Of a stretch of 64,000 bases of DNA, positions 1 through 13,135 are shown one piece after another; within the stretch, counting starts at the first letter, position 1; the number at the start of each line of letters is the position of its first letter. Below the pieces are notes generated by a model that saw nothing but the letters and a program-made list of their open reading frames with translations, was not told the DNA's origin and made no database searches. The stretch covers positions 11,781,001 to 11,845,000 of the forward strand of contig OX359273.1 in NCBI GenBank assembly GCA_947179155.2, written 5' to 3'. Origin of the DNA: Hedera helix (Eukaryota; Streptophyta; Magnoliopsida; Apiales; Araliaceae). The translations under genes and the position numbers were made by a program.

Positions 1-597
1 TAAATACTTTATCACATCAAATATGATTGACTTGAGGGCATACTACTTTCAATCTCCTATTTTCACTAAAGTCAATTGTCTTTGGTATCTCATACCCTTT
101 TCTTTAAGTGGCGATTGATCGAATTGTTGAGAAAATACTTTAGTTAATGGGTATGTACTGTTGTTCTATGGTGTCATTTCTTATTCAATGATTCCTCTGA
201 TCATACGAAAATGTTGTAACACATGTTTGAATTTCAGATGAGACCTAGGTTTCTTGGGGAATTAAATTCCTGTAATTCTAGGAACCATTCCAAGTTATGT
301 AATGAACTTGTTCATCCAAGCAATCTTCTTTGTAGCTTCACTTATAGCTATATATTATGTCTTTATCACTAATTCGGCAACTCTTTGATACTTGAAACTC
401 TTTCAATACACTGCACTACTGTTCAAGGTAATCATATGACCTGAAACGGATTTGTTGTTATCTTGGTTAGTCTAAAAAACTTGTCTTTTAAGCCCCCTAG
501 CTTCAAATCAGACCCACCATTAGAAACACCTTTCTAATAATCTTTTCCAGGATTGAACTGATATGTACTTATTATGTATAAGCAACATCAGGTCTAG
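1..597 (-). mobile_element. Copia RNase H end, PPT and first bases of LTR (inverted fragment)
   Basis: Read on the minus strand, this stretch matches the RNase H end of the copia element at 46555-47109, then a purine tract, then the first ~50 bases of the same family's LTR (LTR start TGAAAGTAGTATGCC at complement of 51 downwards). The reading frame is full of stops and shifts, so it is a dead fragment. It is cut by the window edge and abuts a plus-strand LTR fragment of the same family at about 598, so the junction is an inversion, not an intact 3' end. Confidence 0.75.
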
Positions 598-2243
598 TAC
601 GTATCATCCAAACATGAAAGATCATATTATTGAAGCATTCATTTGTGTGGAGACACTAAAGAAATTATGTTAGTGCTTATTAGAGATTAAGTTCAGTGAA
701 CATGACTCGCTCATAGACCATCTAATGGAGTCTTACATGCATGTCAATAGGAGTTCCATATGTGATAGTAGTACAAGTAATCCATAGACTTGAGATCATC
801 ATAGTATCTTGTGTATGATGAGTTATACTTTGACATATTCTTTAAGACCCTTAGGGTATATCAAATGGTATGCTTGGGTATAATAAATTGTACACGGAGA
901 TAGGTGAATGATCAACAAAGAATCTACCACTTCTAGTAAAATGAGTGAATGTCTTATATGATTCGATAAATGACAACTCAGTAGTCCTTGGCCAAGGCAG
1001 AATGAAATTAGAAAGGAGTTTCTAATTTGCATTATTTTGAACTGTGCAGTTCAGAATCAAAATACATATGATCAAATAAAATAAGACTTGAAAATAATTT
1101 CATGTCTTATATTTGATTGGGACATTGTATGGTAGAATGATTGAATTGTACGGTAAGTATTTGCAAAAATGTTCTTTTATGATCAAATGTTGAAATTTAT
1201 ATTATTTGAAAAGTCATTGATCGCTAAGGAGGCTTACCCTTACTGTGGAATAAATATTATTTATTTATATAAATTAAATAGTTTAATTTATTTATTTAAA
1301 TAAGATTAGAATAATTCTAATTAATTTATTTTACAACCGGTTTAATATAGAGAACCTAAAAAGTCACGCCGCAAAAGAAAAATATTTATTTAAGAAGTGA
1401 ATGGCCTAATAATAATAATAATAAATTAAGTAAATTTAATTTATACTATGGTGATAGAATAAATTAAATAGCTTAATATTTATTATTTAGTATTTTAAAA
1501 ATACTAATTATAAATTAACAAGATGCGTCTTATTATTGTTACTATTATTATTATTACTATTATAATTAATAAGAGTACTCTCATAATAAATAATTAGTAT
1601 ATTTAATTTATACTATGGTGGTAGAATAAATTAAATAGCTTAATATTTATTATTTAGTATTTTAAAAATACTAATTATAAATTAATAAGAGGAGTCTTAT
1701 TATTGTTACATTATTATTATTACTATTATAATTAATAAGAGTACTCTCGTAATAAATAATTAAGTTCCTAAATGGTTTAAGAATTGTAATTATTATATTA
1801 AATGAATTTAGTTCCTAATTAGATGTGGAGTTAAATTAAATCATATTCCTAAAGAGTTTAGGATGGTTGAATAAATATATAAATAAGATGAGTCTTATTT
1901 TGGATTAGGATTACTCACATATTCTCTATATCTAAGGAGTTAGAAGAGAGAGAAAATTAGGGTTTGCTACCACCCACTTCTTGAATCCATATTTTTCTTG
2001 GTGGATCACCTCTAGATGTTACACACTTGGGTAGCTAACGTTGATATAAGGAATCAAATTGGTGGATTTGGAGAAGAATGTGAAGGAATTGGAGTTGAAC
2101 TCGTACCTGTGGAATCTTAATGTCTACAAGGTTATAAATTTCTAACTCCTTGTTTAATTAATAATTGCGCATAAAAAAAATCGATCCTAGTTATGGTTTC
2201 TATAATTTTAAAATCTGATTTTACCATATTTTCGCTGTTATTA
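598..2243 (+). mobile_element. Copia LTR fragment (same family as 39969-49258)
   Basis: Closely similar along its length to 47400-49200, the 3' LTR of the better preserved copia element, including the 'gtgtggagacactaaag' block, the TATAAATAAG promoter box (about 1876-1887) and the leader-like end 'aaaatctgatttt'. It lacks the LTR start and the terminal CCAACA, so it is truncated at both sides. At its right end it runs directly into the end of a minus-strand gypsy LTR (2244). Confidence 0.75.
1429..1762 (+). repeat. Two tandem 167-bp units inside the copia LTR
   Basis: Units 1429-1595 and 1596-1762 are almost identical: each contains ttatactatggtg, then an AT-rich tract and agtactctc. The related LTRs at 40560-40980 and 48200-48730 carry other tandem expansions in the equivalent place, so this part of the LTR is length-unstable. 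Confidence 0.8.
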
Positions 2244-5050
2244 TGACGCCCCCAAATTCAGATACTTGTACCTCGAGTCTAGTGCTTCATGATCCAACTT
2301 GTACAACCTGTTAATAACAACTAAATGCTGAATAACAAAAATATTTACATTGATATAACATAAATATTTGTGTCCTAATTCTTGCAACTGTTACTAATAC
2401 ATGACATACATAAATAATAAGTACTAACACAAGTCTTAATACAAACGTCAAATAATAACATATGACATCATAAATAAATCTACTCAGCAACATTGCCCTT
2501 GCCCTTATCTTTTCACGAGTTAGTGCATTGCTCAGTCTTAATTGTAATGTTTAAGGAAAGTAAAAATGAGCAACAAGTTTGCTCAGTAAGTATAATACAA
2601 TAAAAGTAAATGTTCATGTGTAAGGTTTCATAATCTCGAGTGATGTAACAATAATTAATAGCTTAAGGATTAAGAAATTAAATTGTGAACAAAATCGAGT
2701 CAATAATTCTAAGTCTGATCATTTATACTATTGAAGAGACACTATATCCTGGAAGATTTTTATATGAAATCAAGAATTTTGATATTTTCAAATTAATGAA
2801 TATGTTGTATTGGGTGGTCGCTATGGACCGTGAACACGTTCTTAAATAAACACTATTTCACTAAAAATCCACAATGTAAATAAGTATAGTAGGTGATTAG
2901 CCTAAAATACCCTATGTTATGCATAATACTCAGACATGCAGTTCGCGAGCGTGTCGGTCTCCCAACGTAAAGTTGTTTGTTTGTCTCAGTGTATCATAAG
3001 AGTTTACACTAAAGCAATTGGTTTGGATAGCTTTCTCAAAAAAATATAATTGATTAACAATCGATCTTATCATTGGTTTAACCGATACAAATGGTATAAA
3101 CGTATTTCTCAACACAATTAGGAATAATTAATACGTTCAATTTTCGAAACAAGGTTCGAATAATTATTCAAGAGTATAATCATGATTTGAATCAAGTTCC
3201 AGATTTAATAATTTAATTCTCATGCATATAAATAAATAAGAATTATTCCATCATTTAATTCTACTTGTGCGATTAATAAGAATACAAGTTAGAGCACTTG
3301 CTTGGATCGTCGTCTCTATCCGAATTTGACTCCTTATCATTCGAACAACCTATGTTCATCATATTTATCTAACGGTTAATTTCTATTAACCATCACATAA
3401 TAAACTTATTTATCTAACTTACTAGTTCTATACAACTAGGAATCTCAAACAAAATTATTTATGTGAATATTATCGTCTTTCATTTTCTTTATTTAATTCA
3501 TTAATTAATCATCACAAATAAAATATCATTTAGTATTATTATATTTGTTTCATTGTCCTTAATCATCATTTAATTATTCACAAATAAAGTATCCTCACTT
3601 TGTTTGTTTATGACTTTTGATCATACATTATTAATTCACAAATAAAATAATTTAAGTTATTATTTTATTTGTTTAATATCTAATTAGAGTAACATTTACT
3701 CTTATTTTAATTAATAATTTTTCATTAGTACACAATTAAAATAATTCTTAATGTTATTTTAATTGTTAATCCTTTATTAATTTATAATTAAAATAATTTT
3801 TAATATTATTTTAATTGTTTAAGTCTCTTGAATATTATAAATCCTCAATTAAAGTAATTCTTAACACTAATTAAATAATATTTAATATTATTTTAATTAA
3901 GTCATAAATATAAAAAAAATTAATTTTTAATTTATTTATTTAATATTATTTTAATTAACTCACAAATTAAATAATTTTAATTATTATTTTCTTTGTTTGA
4001 TATTATTTTATTGTATTTATTATTTTATCATTATTTTTATTATAAAAGCTTCTTTTTTTTTTTGGATCGGGTTGGATCGGACCGGGTCAACCTACTGGTT
4101 CAACTAGGTAAACAATTTTGCACCCCGGCTCAATGTTTGTACATAAACACCTCACCCCGGCGCTATGTTCGGATTTAAATATATATATATGGACTGCACC
4201 CCATCTAGGTCTGGTAGAACAAAGACTGTGCCCCGACCCAGTCCTGGCAAAAGGTTTTGGTCACTTTTTTTTCTCTTCAGATTTTGACATTTTACCCTTT
4301 TTGATTCAATCTTCCATAACTTGGTCACTTTAAATCCAAATGAGCTCAAATCAATTTTGTTATTTTACAAACTCATAAATCTACAACATTCAAAATTTTA
4401 AATTATTTACAAAAAAATATTTATTTAACCAAAATTATTGATTCTTCAAGCTAAGATTTTCTTTTAACATACTTTACAAGAAAATTCACCATAAATTTAT
4501 TTTAACTCGGTTTTGTTCGTTCTACTTGAAATATCTTCGTATTTCACAGATCTACAACTTATAATTTTTAGATCAATCAAGTTATTTACACATTTTGTTT
4601 CATTTATTTCCACATCTCACGTTTTTACCAGTACATTTAAGGTTTTTATGTTCTCATGCATTCCTTTGGTTCATTTGAACACAAAACACTTACAAACATA
4701 TGTATAACACATAAACTCCTTCGAATAACCATCCTTATGTCTTCGGATCTACCATGGTCTCACATCATACAAAACTCCTACAACTACACATGCATTTTAC
4801 ACCATAAGCTACCATCTACTAGTTTAACTAATAACTTTTTAAGGTTAGGAATTTATACCTTCTTGATGCTACTTTTTCTTTAGAGATAAACTTGTAGAAA
4901 CTCTCCACTTTCTCCTTCCTCGCTAGACCACACTAGAACCAACAATTTACAAGAGTTTCTCTAGGTTTTTTTATTTTTCTCTCAATTTTTCTCTTACTCT
5001 CCCTATACTTAGTAAATGGAAGTAACTTTCAAAAATAATTTATGAAGGCT

Positions 5051-5060
5051 CTATTTATAG
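5051..5060 (-). promoter_or_regulatory. LTR TATA box
   Basis: CTATAAATAG on the minus strand, followed by sequence that looks like a transcribed leader (purine-rich, at about 4915-5000). This is the expected U3/R promoter of the minus-strand gypsy LTR. Confidence 0.55.
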
Positions 5061-5280
5061 ACAAGTTTTATGTACATATACATGTACAAATACATGTATA
5101 AAATACACTTAAATGGTTAATATTCCATAGTAAAAGTTTAGGTGAAAAGGTGTATCATATTCCCTATTTTAAGGCTATAAACCATTCCTCTCATAATTAT
5201 TTTCATACACATAGCTCCAAAACAAAAAAAAATAAAAAAAATCCAGTACTTTAGCTTCATAGGGGGTGTGGGCGGTCAAC

Positions 5281-5282
<2 letters not shown>

Positions 5283-5329
<47 letters not shown>
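5283..5329 (+). repeat. (CA)n microsatellite
   Basis: About 23 uninterrupted CA units inside the gypsy LTR. Confidence 0.95.
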
Positions 5330-5334
<5 letters not shown>

Positions 5335-5830
5335 TCTCTAACATTCTATATTCACATTGGGCCAGTCCAATTAAAATATGATTGGACCACTAATTTAATT
5401 TAATTTAATTTGGGTCATGCATAATTTTTCATTGGACTAATTAATTCTAGTAATCCCACTTATATGGACTTTAATTCCTTAACTTATTGGACCATGTCAC
5501 ATTAAATTATTTGACATTCATATTGGACTCAAATATGAATTATCATGTGTCCATTTAATTATTTAATCATCTCACCATTAATTTGATTAATTAATTAATT
5601 AGTCTATTTTAATCATTATGCCACACAAGGCAAATTACATAAGCTTAATTTAATTATAATTAAGCTCATCATCACCATCATTTAATTTCTTATTTATCAC
5701 ATATTTAATTCAATTTAAATTAAATTATTAATGCCCATCACTTAACATATAAATATATGTGTACACAAATAATTTTTAAATATTCCCATTTTTTATTAAT
5801 AATATTATTTATAGTTTTGTGGTTATTACA

Positions 5831-6431
5831 TTCTCCCCCTTATAAAGATTATGTCCTAGGAATCAGTATAAGATTACAAAAAAAAGTAGGGGTAATCTCC
5901 ACGTAACCTCCTCGGCATTGTGGTTTCGCCAAACTACCTTTACAAAATGTATAACTTTATTTCTTAATATTTGTTCATTCATATCCACTATTTGTACAGG
6001 AATTTCCTCGTACATCAAATCATTCTCAATTTGAATGGGCTTATTGGATATCACGTGCTTATAATTTGGCTTGTATGGTTAGATCATTGAAACATGGAAC
6101 ACATTGTGGATATGCTCCAATTCATAAGGTAAAGCTACCTCGTATGCCACTTCGCCTATTCTCTTTAGTATCTCGAACAGTCCTATGAACCTTGGACTTA
6201 ATTTTTCTTTCTTAATTCTCAAACCTTATATTCCCTTTTTAGGGATACCTTCAAAAAATGAAACTACTGACTTTAAAATCTCGGCTCTGACGATGTAGAT
6301 CTACGTATTTCTTCTTCCGATCTTGGGCTGTAATTAGTCAAGCTCTTATTATCTTCACAACCTCAACTATCTGCTGAACCAATTTTGGCCCCCAAAAGTC
6401 AACGTTCTCTTACCTCGTCCTAACATAAAGG
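5831..6431 (-). pseudogene. Gypsy integrase C-terminus and chromodomain (minus strand, decayed)
   Basis: Minus-strand translation at 5863-6054 gives a chromovirus integrase tail: a YEEIPVQIVD segment, then VKVVWRNHNAEEVTW, which is the chromodomain-like end typical of plant chromoviruses. The preceding part (6055-6110) still shows VFHVSM, the usual link between the GPFEIL-type block and the chromodomain. Frameshifts and stops break it. It is cut at 6431 by the solo LTR, and pol resumes at 8744. Confidence 0.8.
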
Positions 6432-7057
6432 TGATATGTGGTTTTTATACCTATGTTTTGAATACACTTGAGCTTGATAAATCGCTTATCTTTAAGTATT
6501 TATGTTAGTTTATATGTGTTTTTATGTGTTGGTTGTAATTTAGGTTGTATAGTAAGTTTATGTGTTTTTTGCTAATTTACGCGTCTTTTTATCACATTAT
6601 TATAGAATGTGGTTTTCTATTACTTTTTATGTGTTTTATGCTGTTTTATAGTTATTACAATAAGGGCTTGCTAGTTCGTGGTTTGGATTGCCCGGTTTGC
6701 ATTTTCGGCGTGTCGTGTGCATAGAGGCCAGCTTTTGACATTGTTTCGGCCAGAATCTTCGCTTGTTCAAAACATGAAAGTTGTATAACTTCTTCTCAGC
6801 TTTCCGAAATATCTTGAACCATCTCAATCGGAGATCGGACGCAAAAGCTACACCAAAAATACGTAGAAAATACACAGGAGCTTCTTCACGCCCAAGTTTG
6901 GCCTTCATCCTTTCTGATTCTGCAATTTTGTAGAACATCAAAGTTGTAGGTCTACAAATTTTCTTTCCATAACATCTTTAATTACCTTTATCGGAGTTCG
7001 TATGAAGAAGTTACACCCAAAATACGAAAGGACCCTGAAGCTGTCAAATGTCAGTTT

Positions 7058-7213
7058 TCTGCAAAACGGCGCAGCTGCGCCCATTTTGTACTAGGGAGAG
7101 GCGCAGCTGCGCAGTACGCCAGGCAGACCACGATTTTTCACAATGTCTTCTGCAAAACGGAGCAGCTGCGCCCATTTTGTACTAGGTAGAAGCGCAGCTG
7201 CGCCGTACGCCAG
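7058..7213 (+). repeat. 91-bp-spaced duplicated block with 12-bp GC palindromes
   Basis: Two ~65-bp units (7058-7122, 7149-7213) share gcaaaacgg, a GCGCAGCTGCGC-type core, cccattttgtactagg, a second such core and gtacgccag. The perfect palindrome GCGCAGCTGCGC occurs at 7069-7080, 7101-7112 and 7192-7203; the fourth site has one mismatch. The block stands out from the AT-rich LTR by its GC content. Confidence 0.85.
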
Positions 7214-7386
7214 TCAAGCCGCGGACAGTTCGCTATAAAAGTCGATTTTTGTGCCCTAAAATAAAATATAATCAGTTTCTTTCGAGAGGAGGCAGTTGGG
7301 GCGATTTTGGGAGGCCAAGATGGTACTTCCATGGTGCTCCTACATCAATGTGATGCCATGATTTAGGGAGTTTTCTTTATTTCTTC

Positions 7387-7389
<3 letters not shown>

Positions 7390-7418
<29 letters not shown>
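7390..7418 (+). repeat. (TC)n microsatellite
   Basis: About 14 TC units within the solo LTR, at a plausible leader position. Confidence 0.9.
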
Positions 7419-7422
<4 letters not shown>

Positions 7423-8743
7423 ATGTAATCTATTGAATGTTTATTTTTGGGATTATTTTGGATGAATGTTCTTCCATAAATGTAATATTTTGTGGTTTAA
7501 TGTTAATCTAAATGGTTTTGATTCCTTATATGTGCTATTACTCACTTGATCAATGATGTTTTGTGCATGTGTTTTGGATTAAGCCATGAATCTAGGTTTT
7601 GTTATGGAACCCAATAGGTTGTTCTAGTTGGTTTACTCTCTCTTTGGTTGGCACCATATGGATTGGTTCTTGTATTTTGTGCTTTGTGTTTAATTTCTAG
7701 GGTTTGCATTTACTTAGTAGCCTATACGGAACTGAGAGAGGGAGTATAGTGTTTGACCAAAGTATGTTACACATGTTCGTGATTCCACATGGCGTTGTGA
7801 TTATGATTCGTGGAAAGGATAGACATATACCGATCCACCATGTGCACCATTTGAGAACTTGATCTTCAACCCTTGTTATTCTTAGCTTGGGCGTTCCTTC
7901 TTGTTTCTGTTGGCTTGTGTCGGATTTGGATAGGATGGCGCTACATGATGCTCGAGAGAGGCATGTTAGTACCATAGAGAGTTCTCGATTGACCATTCAT
8001 CGGCTACAACCGTGTGGATGTGTTTTCATATTTTGCGCATAACGCGTATTTGTTTGACCTAGTTATTAGTGTGGTAACTCGTGCGGAACTGAGAAAGGGA
8101 GTACCAGTTTAGACCTAGATACAATGACACGTGTTCGTGATTCTTCCTTGAGTTAGAATTCATGATTCGTGAGTTAGGATAGAGATATACCAGCTCGCCT
8201 CGTGTAGCCAAGAGAGAATCTGTTCTTCAAATCCTTTTTAGTGTTGACTCTCATAGAGATATAGTGAGTTGCCTAGTTAGGGTGTTCCTTCCCGTTTCTG
8301 TTGCCCTTGGGTCAGATTTGGGTGGATTCGGGTATGGTGCAACGAGAGTTGGCCATATCTAATATAAAGAATTCTTGGTTGACAATTCGTTGTGACTGTA
8401 TAATTGAAGAGAGAGTTATGAGACTTAAACGAACTATTGGGGGAAGTTACAATCTTAGATTCACCTATCTTTAATTGATTTATAGTGTAATTCATGTATT
8501 TACATTTTCATTGCCATTATTGATAACCGTTTTAATTGAGAGATGCTCGATAAAATTGATGTTGGAAAACATTTGCACTAATTCCTCGTGGGATCGATAA
8601 TTTTATTTACTCTGTATTACTTGTTGACCGCGTATACTTGCGCGTTTTGTTCATTCAAATGAACTCGTCGAGGTCGGAACTCGATAAATAAATAAAAATA
8701 TAAAAACAGAATAAACAGTTCCGATTTCGGCACCAACAAAAGG

Positions 8744-11630
8744 CGTTCTGCATTTTCTTCCATAGAAAGCTTCATATAGCGGCATGCCAATGCTCGCATG
8801 GTAACTGTTATTATAAGAAAATTCGATAAGAGGTAGGTGGTCGTTTCAGCTTTCTTTGAAGTCATTACAGAGGCTCTAAGCATATTCTCCAAAGTCTAAA
8901 TAGTTATTTCACTTTGTCCATCTGTCTGCAAGTGGTACACAGTACTTAAACTCAGTTGTGTTCCCATTAAATCATGTAAGTTTCTCCAAAAGTTTGACGT
9001 GAAGCGCATATCTCGATCTGAAACAATTAATATCGGCACTTCATGTCGTGAAACAATCTCCTTTATATATAATTTTGCTAGCTGATTTAGATTAAATCGG
9101 ACCTTGATTGGCAAAAAGTGCGCTGACTTTGTTAATCTATCCACGTTGACCCATATCGCATCATAACCCTTCTAAGTGATTGGAAGTCCCACCACGAAGT
9201 CCATCAAAATGTGCTCCCATTTCCATTTCGATATCTCCATTTGTTGAAGTTAACCACTCGGCCTCTGATGCTCCGCCTTTACTCTTTGACAAGTTAGACA
9301 TTTATTGACATATTTTGCGACTTTCAGCTTCATATTAGGCCACCAAAAGTGTTGGTGAAGATCTCGGTACATTTTCGTACTTCCTAGGTGAATTGAATAC
9401 ATCGAATTGTGGGCTTCTTGCAAAATCTCCTCTTTTACTTCGGGCTTTACTGGAACTCACACTCTTTCTTCAAACCTTAAAATCCCATTATTGTCCAATT
9501 GAAGTTTCCCTTCCTTATTTCTCCTTTGTGCTTCCTTTATTTTATCCATTAACGTTGGACGAGCTTCCATCATAAATATTTTTCCTTTTTACTTTCTTGG
9601 TTCCTTTACCTCTATTTCTAGTATTTCCATTTCTCTTACTAACTCCTTCTGAGCTGTTATCAAGAATAACTTTTCCCTTCCTTTTCTACCTAGCGCATTT
9701 GCTACTACATTCGCTTTCCCTGGATGATAGAGAATCTCGCAATCTTAATCTTTGATTAACTCTAACCATCTCCTTTGGTGCATGTTCAACTCTTTTTGTG
9801 TGAAGATATATTTCAGACTCTCGTGATCTGTATATATCTCATATTTATCTCCATAAAGATAATGCATCCAAATTTTTAGCACAAAAATTACATCTGCCAC
9901 TCCAAGTCATGAGTAGGTATCTCTTCTTGTAGTCCATCAGCTGACGTGATACGTACGCAATAACCTTGCCATGTTATATCAATAAACAATCAAGACCTTG
10001 TGTGACACATCACTAAATACCACAAAGCCTCTTATATTATCCGGTAAAGACAACACATGCGCCTCGCTCAACCTTTTCTTCAACTCTCTAAAACTTGCCT
10101 CACACTTCTTCATTCACACAAACATCACCATATTTCTTGTTAGATTAGTCAACAGTATCGCGATCTTTGAGAAGTCTTGTATGAATCTTCAGTAGTACCC
10201 AACTAATCCTAAGAAACTTCGCACCTATATCGGCGTCATTAGCTGCTCCTAGTTAATCACCGCCTCCACCTTTGCAGGATCTATAGATACTCCGTCTTTA
10301 TAAATCACATGCCCCAAAAACTGCAACCTCTCTAACTAAAATTCACACTTTAAAAACTTCGAATACAACCACCCTCAGATGCTCCACGTGTTCCTCCCTG
10401 GTCTTTGAATAAATTAGAATATCATCAATAAAAACTACCATGAACTTGTCCAAATTGGTTTGAAAACTCGGTTCATCATGTCCATAAATTCTTCAAGTGC
10501 GTTTGTCAAACCGAATGACATTACCAAAAACTCGTAGTGTCCATATCGGGTCCTGAACGCCGTCTTCGGTATATCTTCTCTCCGCACTTTCAACTAATGA
10601 TATCCCATTCCCAAGTCTATCTTTAAAAAGCACTTCACTCCCTTCAATTGATTAAAAAGATTATCGATTTTTTGCAATAGATATTTATTATTGATCGTCA
10701 TTTTGTTCGACTCTTGGTAGTCGATACAAAGTCGTAATGATCTGTCCTTCTTTTTTGATAAACAAAACTGGTGCTCCTCATGCAGACACACTCGGCTGAA
10801 TATATGCCTCGTCTAGCAACTCTTGCAGTTATATCATCAATTCCTTCATCTCAAATGGCACCATATGATACGGAGCCTTCAAAATCAGTGTCGTTCCTAG
10901 TACTGAGTGTATTACAAATTCGATTTTCCTATCTAGACTGACCGGGCAAATCGTTTGGAAACACATCTGAAAATTCCTTTACTAACGGTATACTATTCAT
11001 TTATACGCACACTTTTTAAGTATCTACAATATGGGCTAAGTACCTAACGCATCCTTTTCTTAACAACTTCTTGGACTTTGTCATCGTCAGACAACATGAT
11101 TGAAACACTACTTTAGACCAATTCGGGGTCTGAAGGTTCACACTTTCTTCTGACAGTCAATCACTGTCCCATGGTTATATAACCAGTTCATCCCTAATAT
11201 CACATCAAACTTTCCCAGTCTTATCGGGATTAAATCTATCGATAACCTATGTCCCCTAATCTCAGCACAACAATTCCTATGTATAAATTCTACGGGAATC
11301 ACTTCTTTGTTTGTGACTTCTATGTTTAAAGGATTCTTTAATCATTCTTGGGGTAAGTTTAGATGTTTTGCAAATTCATTAGATACAAATGAATAGGCAG
11401 CACTTGAATCAAACAACACATAAACATTTATATTATTGATCGGAATAATACTTGACACAACGTCCTTTGAAGATACCGCGTCTTGGACCGTTATATTGAA
11501 TGTTCGGGCAGTTGGTCAGCTTGATTGAGCTGGTCCGCCAATCATTAGTTTACTTCCTCCACCCTTGTTGCCACTTCCTCCACTATTCCCCTTCTTTAGC
11601 AATTCTTTGATCTGGTGCGCTATTGATCTG
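8744..11630 (-). pseudogene. Gypsy pol: protease, RT, RNase H, integrase (minus strand, decayed)
   Basis: Reading the minus strand from 11630 to 8744 gives the chromovirus order. A protease remnant has VLFDS followed by SAAYSFVS at about 11360-11420 (DSG changed to DSS). RT carries FIDDILIYS near 10420-10435 and RLCIDYQ near 10700. RNase H is seen near 9700-9830 (NMHQRRWLEL, LYHPGKANVVA). The integrase zinc end (CQRVKAEHQRP) lies near 9290 and the integrase core at 8896-9144 (DRLTKSAHFLPI, SDRDMRFTS, QTDGQSE). Many stops and shifts make it inactive. It continues into 5831-6431 across the solo LTR, and its gag part lies at 27174-27572 across the LARD insertion. Confidence 0.85.
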
Positions 11631-13129
11631 TGATAAGTGGATTTTATGTCTATTTATTGAATATTTTTAGACTTAATAATTTGTGAGTTTTAAAGTATTT
11701 TAAATATTTTTAGTATTTTAGGTATTTTATTTATTATTATGTGTTTTTATTACTTTTATTTTATTTTTATATTATTTAAATTGTGTTTTATTGGAAAAAT
11801 AAAGTTAGTGGCATATCTGTAAATTCCAGTAATATGGAGGGACGTACTTGGTGTTACTGAAGAAGCTGAACATGCACAGGGCAGGAACGACGCCGTTTGG
11901 GATCATGTAAGCTGAAGGAAACCACCCACGCCATGCACGGGTGCTGGTCCAACCTCCTTTGTTGCTTCAGTGTTCCAGTATTTTTTTCAAACGTGGGGGG
12001 CACTCCTGTGCCACCATTCATTGTTCCTTCTATGAAAAGGCTTAGCAGGCGTGATTTCAAGTTTAATTCTTGTATGGGTCCCTCATGCAATTAAATTAAG
12101 GAGCAATTTATTTAGATTAGGATTATTTGTATATTATATTTTAAATACGATTTATAATATCTATTAGGGTTAGGAAAATTATACTCCTATAAATAAATAA
12201 TTAGCGGTTAATTGTAAAAGTGTTGGAAAAAAGTCAATAAACACTATGAGAGGCTAATTCCTTTCCAATTTTTGGTGTTCAAGAGCGTGCAAGATATCGA
12301 CAAAGATGAACGTCATGGATTCAAGAAGCTTGGAGATAGAGAATTGGCGGGAGACTATTTTTCTTCTCTAAACTTTTCTTTATTTTTGTCTTTCATTGAT
12401 GAATATTTTGTGGGTTTAATTTTATCTGCTATGAACTACTTTTTAATTTAAGATTTTAATGAAACTTATTGTTTAGTTTAAATTGATTATCTTTCCATTT
12501 GATAGGCACTATATAAATTGATCATTAAATTTTATGTGTTCATATAATAATTGCCTAGCTAGTAATTAATTTGGGATAATCTATATAAAATTAGGAGATT
12601 GATTATAGATTTGAATCTTAATATAATGACATATGTTTGTGATATTTTGCATTAGTTAGAATTTATAATTTGTGTATAGGAGAGAAATATACCTATATGC
12701 CATATGTAACCAATTTTGGGAATTTGATCTTAATGAATCTGTTCTAATTTAAATTACATAGGAATATAGTAATTTTATTAGAATGGATATTTTTATATGC
12801 TCATGGATTGGGGCTTATAAATAATTAAGAATTCCTGGTTAACAATTCACCGTGACCATATAATTAAATGGAGAGTTATGAGATTTAAATGAAGCATTGG
12901 GTTAAATTAATAATCTTATATTTACTTATTTTATTATTTATTTTTATTGTTTGGCTTATTTAGTAGTTTTAGTTTAATTCATATGTTTAAATAAGATTCA
13001 GTTGGTATAAATTGGTACTTGAAAAATATTAGATGTAATTCTCTGTGGGATCGATACTTGACTTATCGTTATATTACTTGTTAACTGTGTATACTTGCAC
13101 GCATATATTCGTATAGAAAATACCCAACA
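11631..13129 (+). mobile_element. 5' LTR of a gene-less Tat/Athila-like (LARD-type) element
   Basis: It starts TGATAAGTGG and ends TACCCAACA, and is followed by a primer-binding site. It is strongly similar to 25680-27173. A TATA box (tataaataaa, 12188-12197) is present. The ORF pair near 11854-12094 lies in the conserved LTR sequence on both strands and is not supported as a gene. The flanking pentamers (atctg left, attcg right of the 3' LTR) match at only 3 of 5 positions, so the TSD has mutated or the target was altered. Confidence 0.85.
12188..12197 (+). promoter_or_regulatory. LTR TATA box
   Basis: TATAAATAAA in the 5' LTR; the 3' LTR has TATAAATA at 26228-26235 in the equivalent place. 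Confidence 0.5.
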
Positions 13130-13135
13130 GGTTTT

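Larger units (their letters stand above)
2244..5830 (-). mobile_element. LTR of a minus-strand Ty3/gypsy chromovirus (downstream LTR)
   Basis: On the minus strand the LTR would start with TGTAATAACC (complement of about 5830), right after the purine tract ataagggggagaa that follows the chromodomain region, and would end with gggggcgtca at 2244, the usual ending for this class. About 3.6 kb is long for an LTR, and it may contain small later insertions that I cannot delimit. It includes a (CA)n tract, a minus-strand TATA box and an R-like leader near 4900-5050. No coding potential is visible. The partner LTR upstream of gag (beyond 27572) is missing. Confidence 0.65.
6432..8738 (+). mobile_element. 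Solo LTR, Tat/Athila-like, TSD aaagg
   Basis: It begins TGATATGTGG and ends CACCAACA, and is flanked by a perfect 5-bp duplication, aaagg (6427-6431 and 8739-8743). Its start and its 3' region (tgggatcgat, ttgttgaccgcgtatacttgcgcg) resemble the LTRs at 11631-13129 and 25680-27173, so they belong to one broad lineage. It sits inside the integrase region of the minus-strand gypsy element. Only one LTR and no internal region remain, as expected after LTR-LTR recombination. Antisense ORFs of 64-101 codons inside it show no recognisable domain. Confidence 0.9.

Noticed and set aside
6636..7332. Minus-strand ORFs of 101 and 64 codons in the solo LTR
   Set aside because: They lie inside a TSD-bounded LTR, antisense to it, and have no recognisable domain.
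11854..12094. Overlapping opposite-strand ORFs of 65-78 codons
   Set aside because: Conserved only because they lie in duplicated LTR sequence (repeated at 25816-26043); no protein family recognised.
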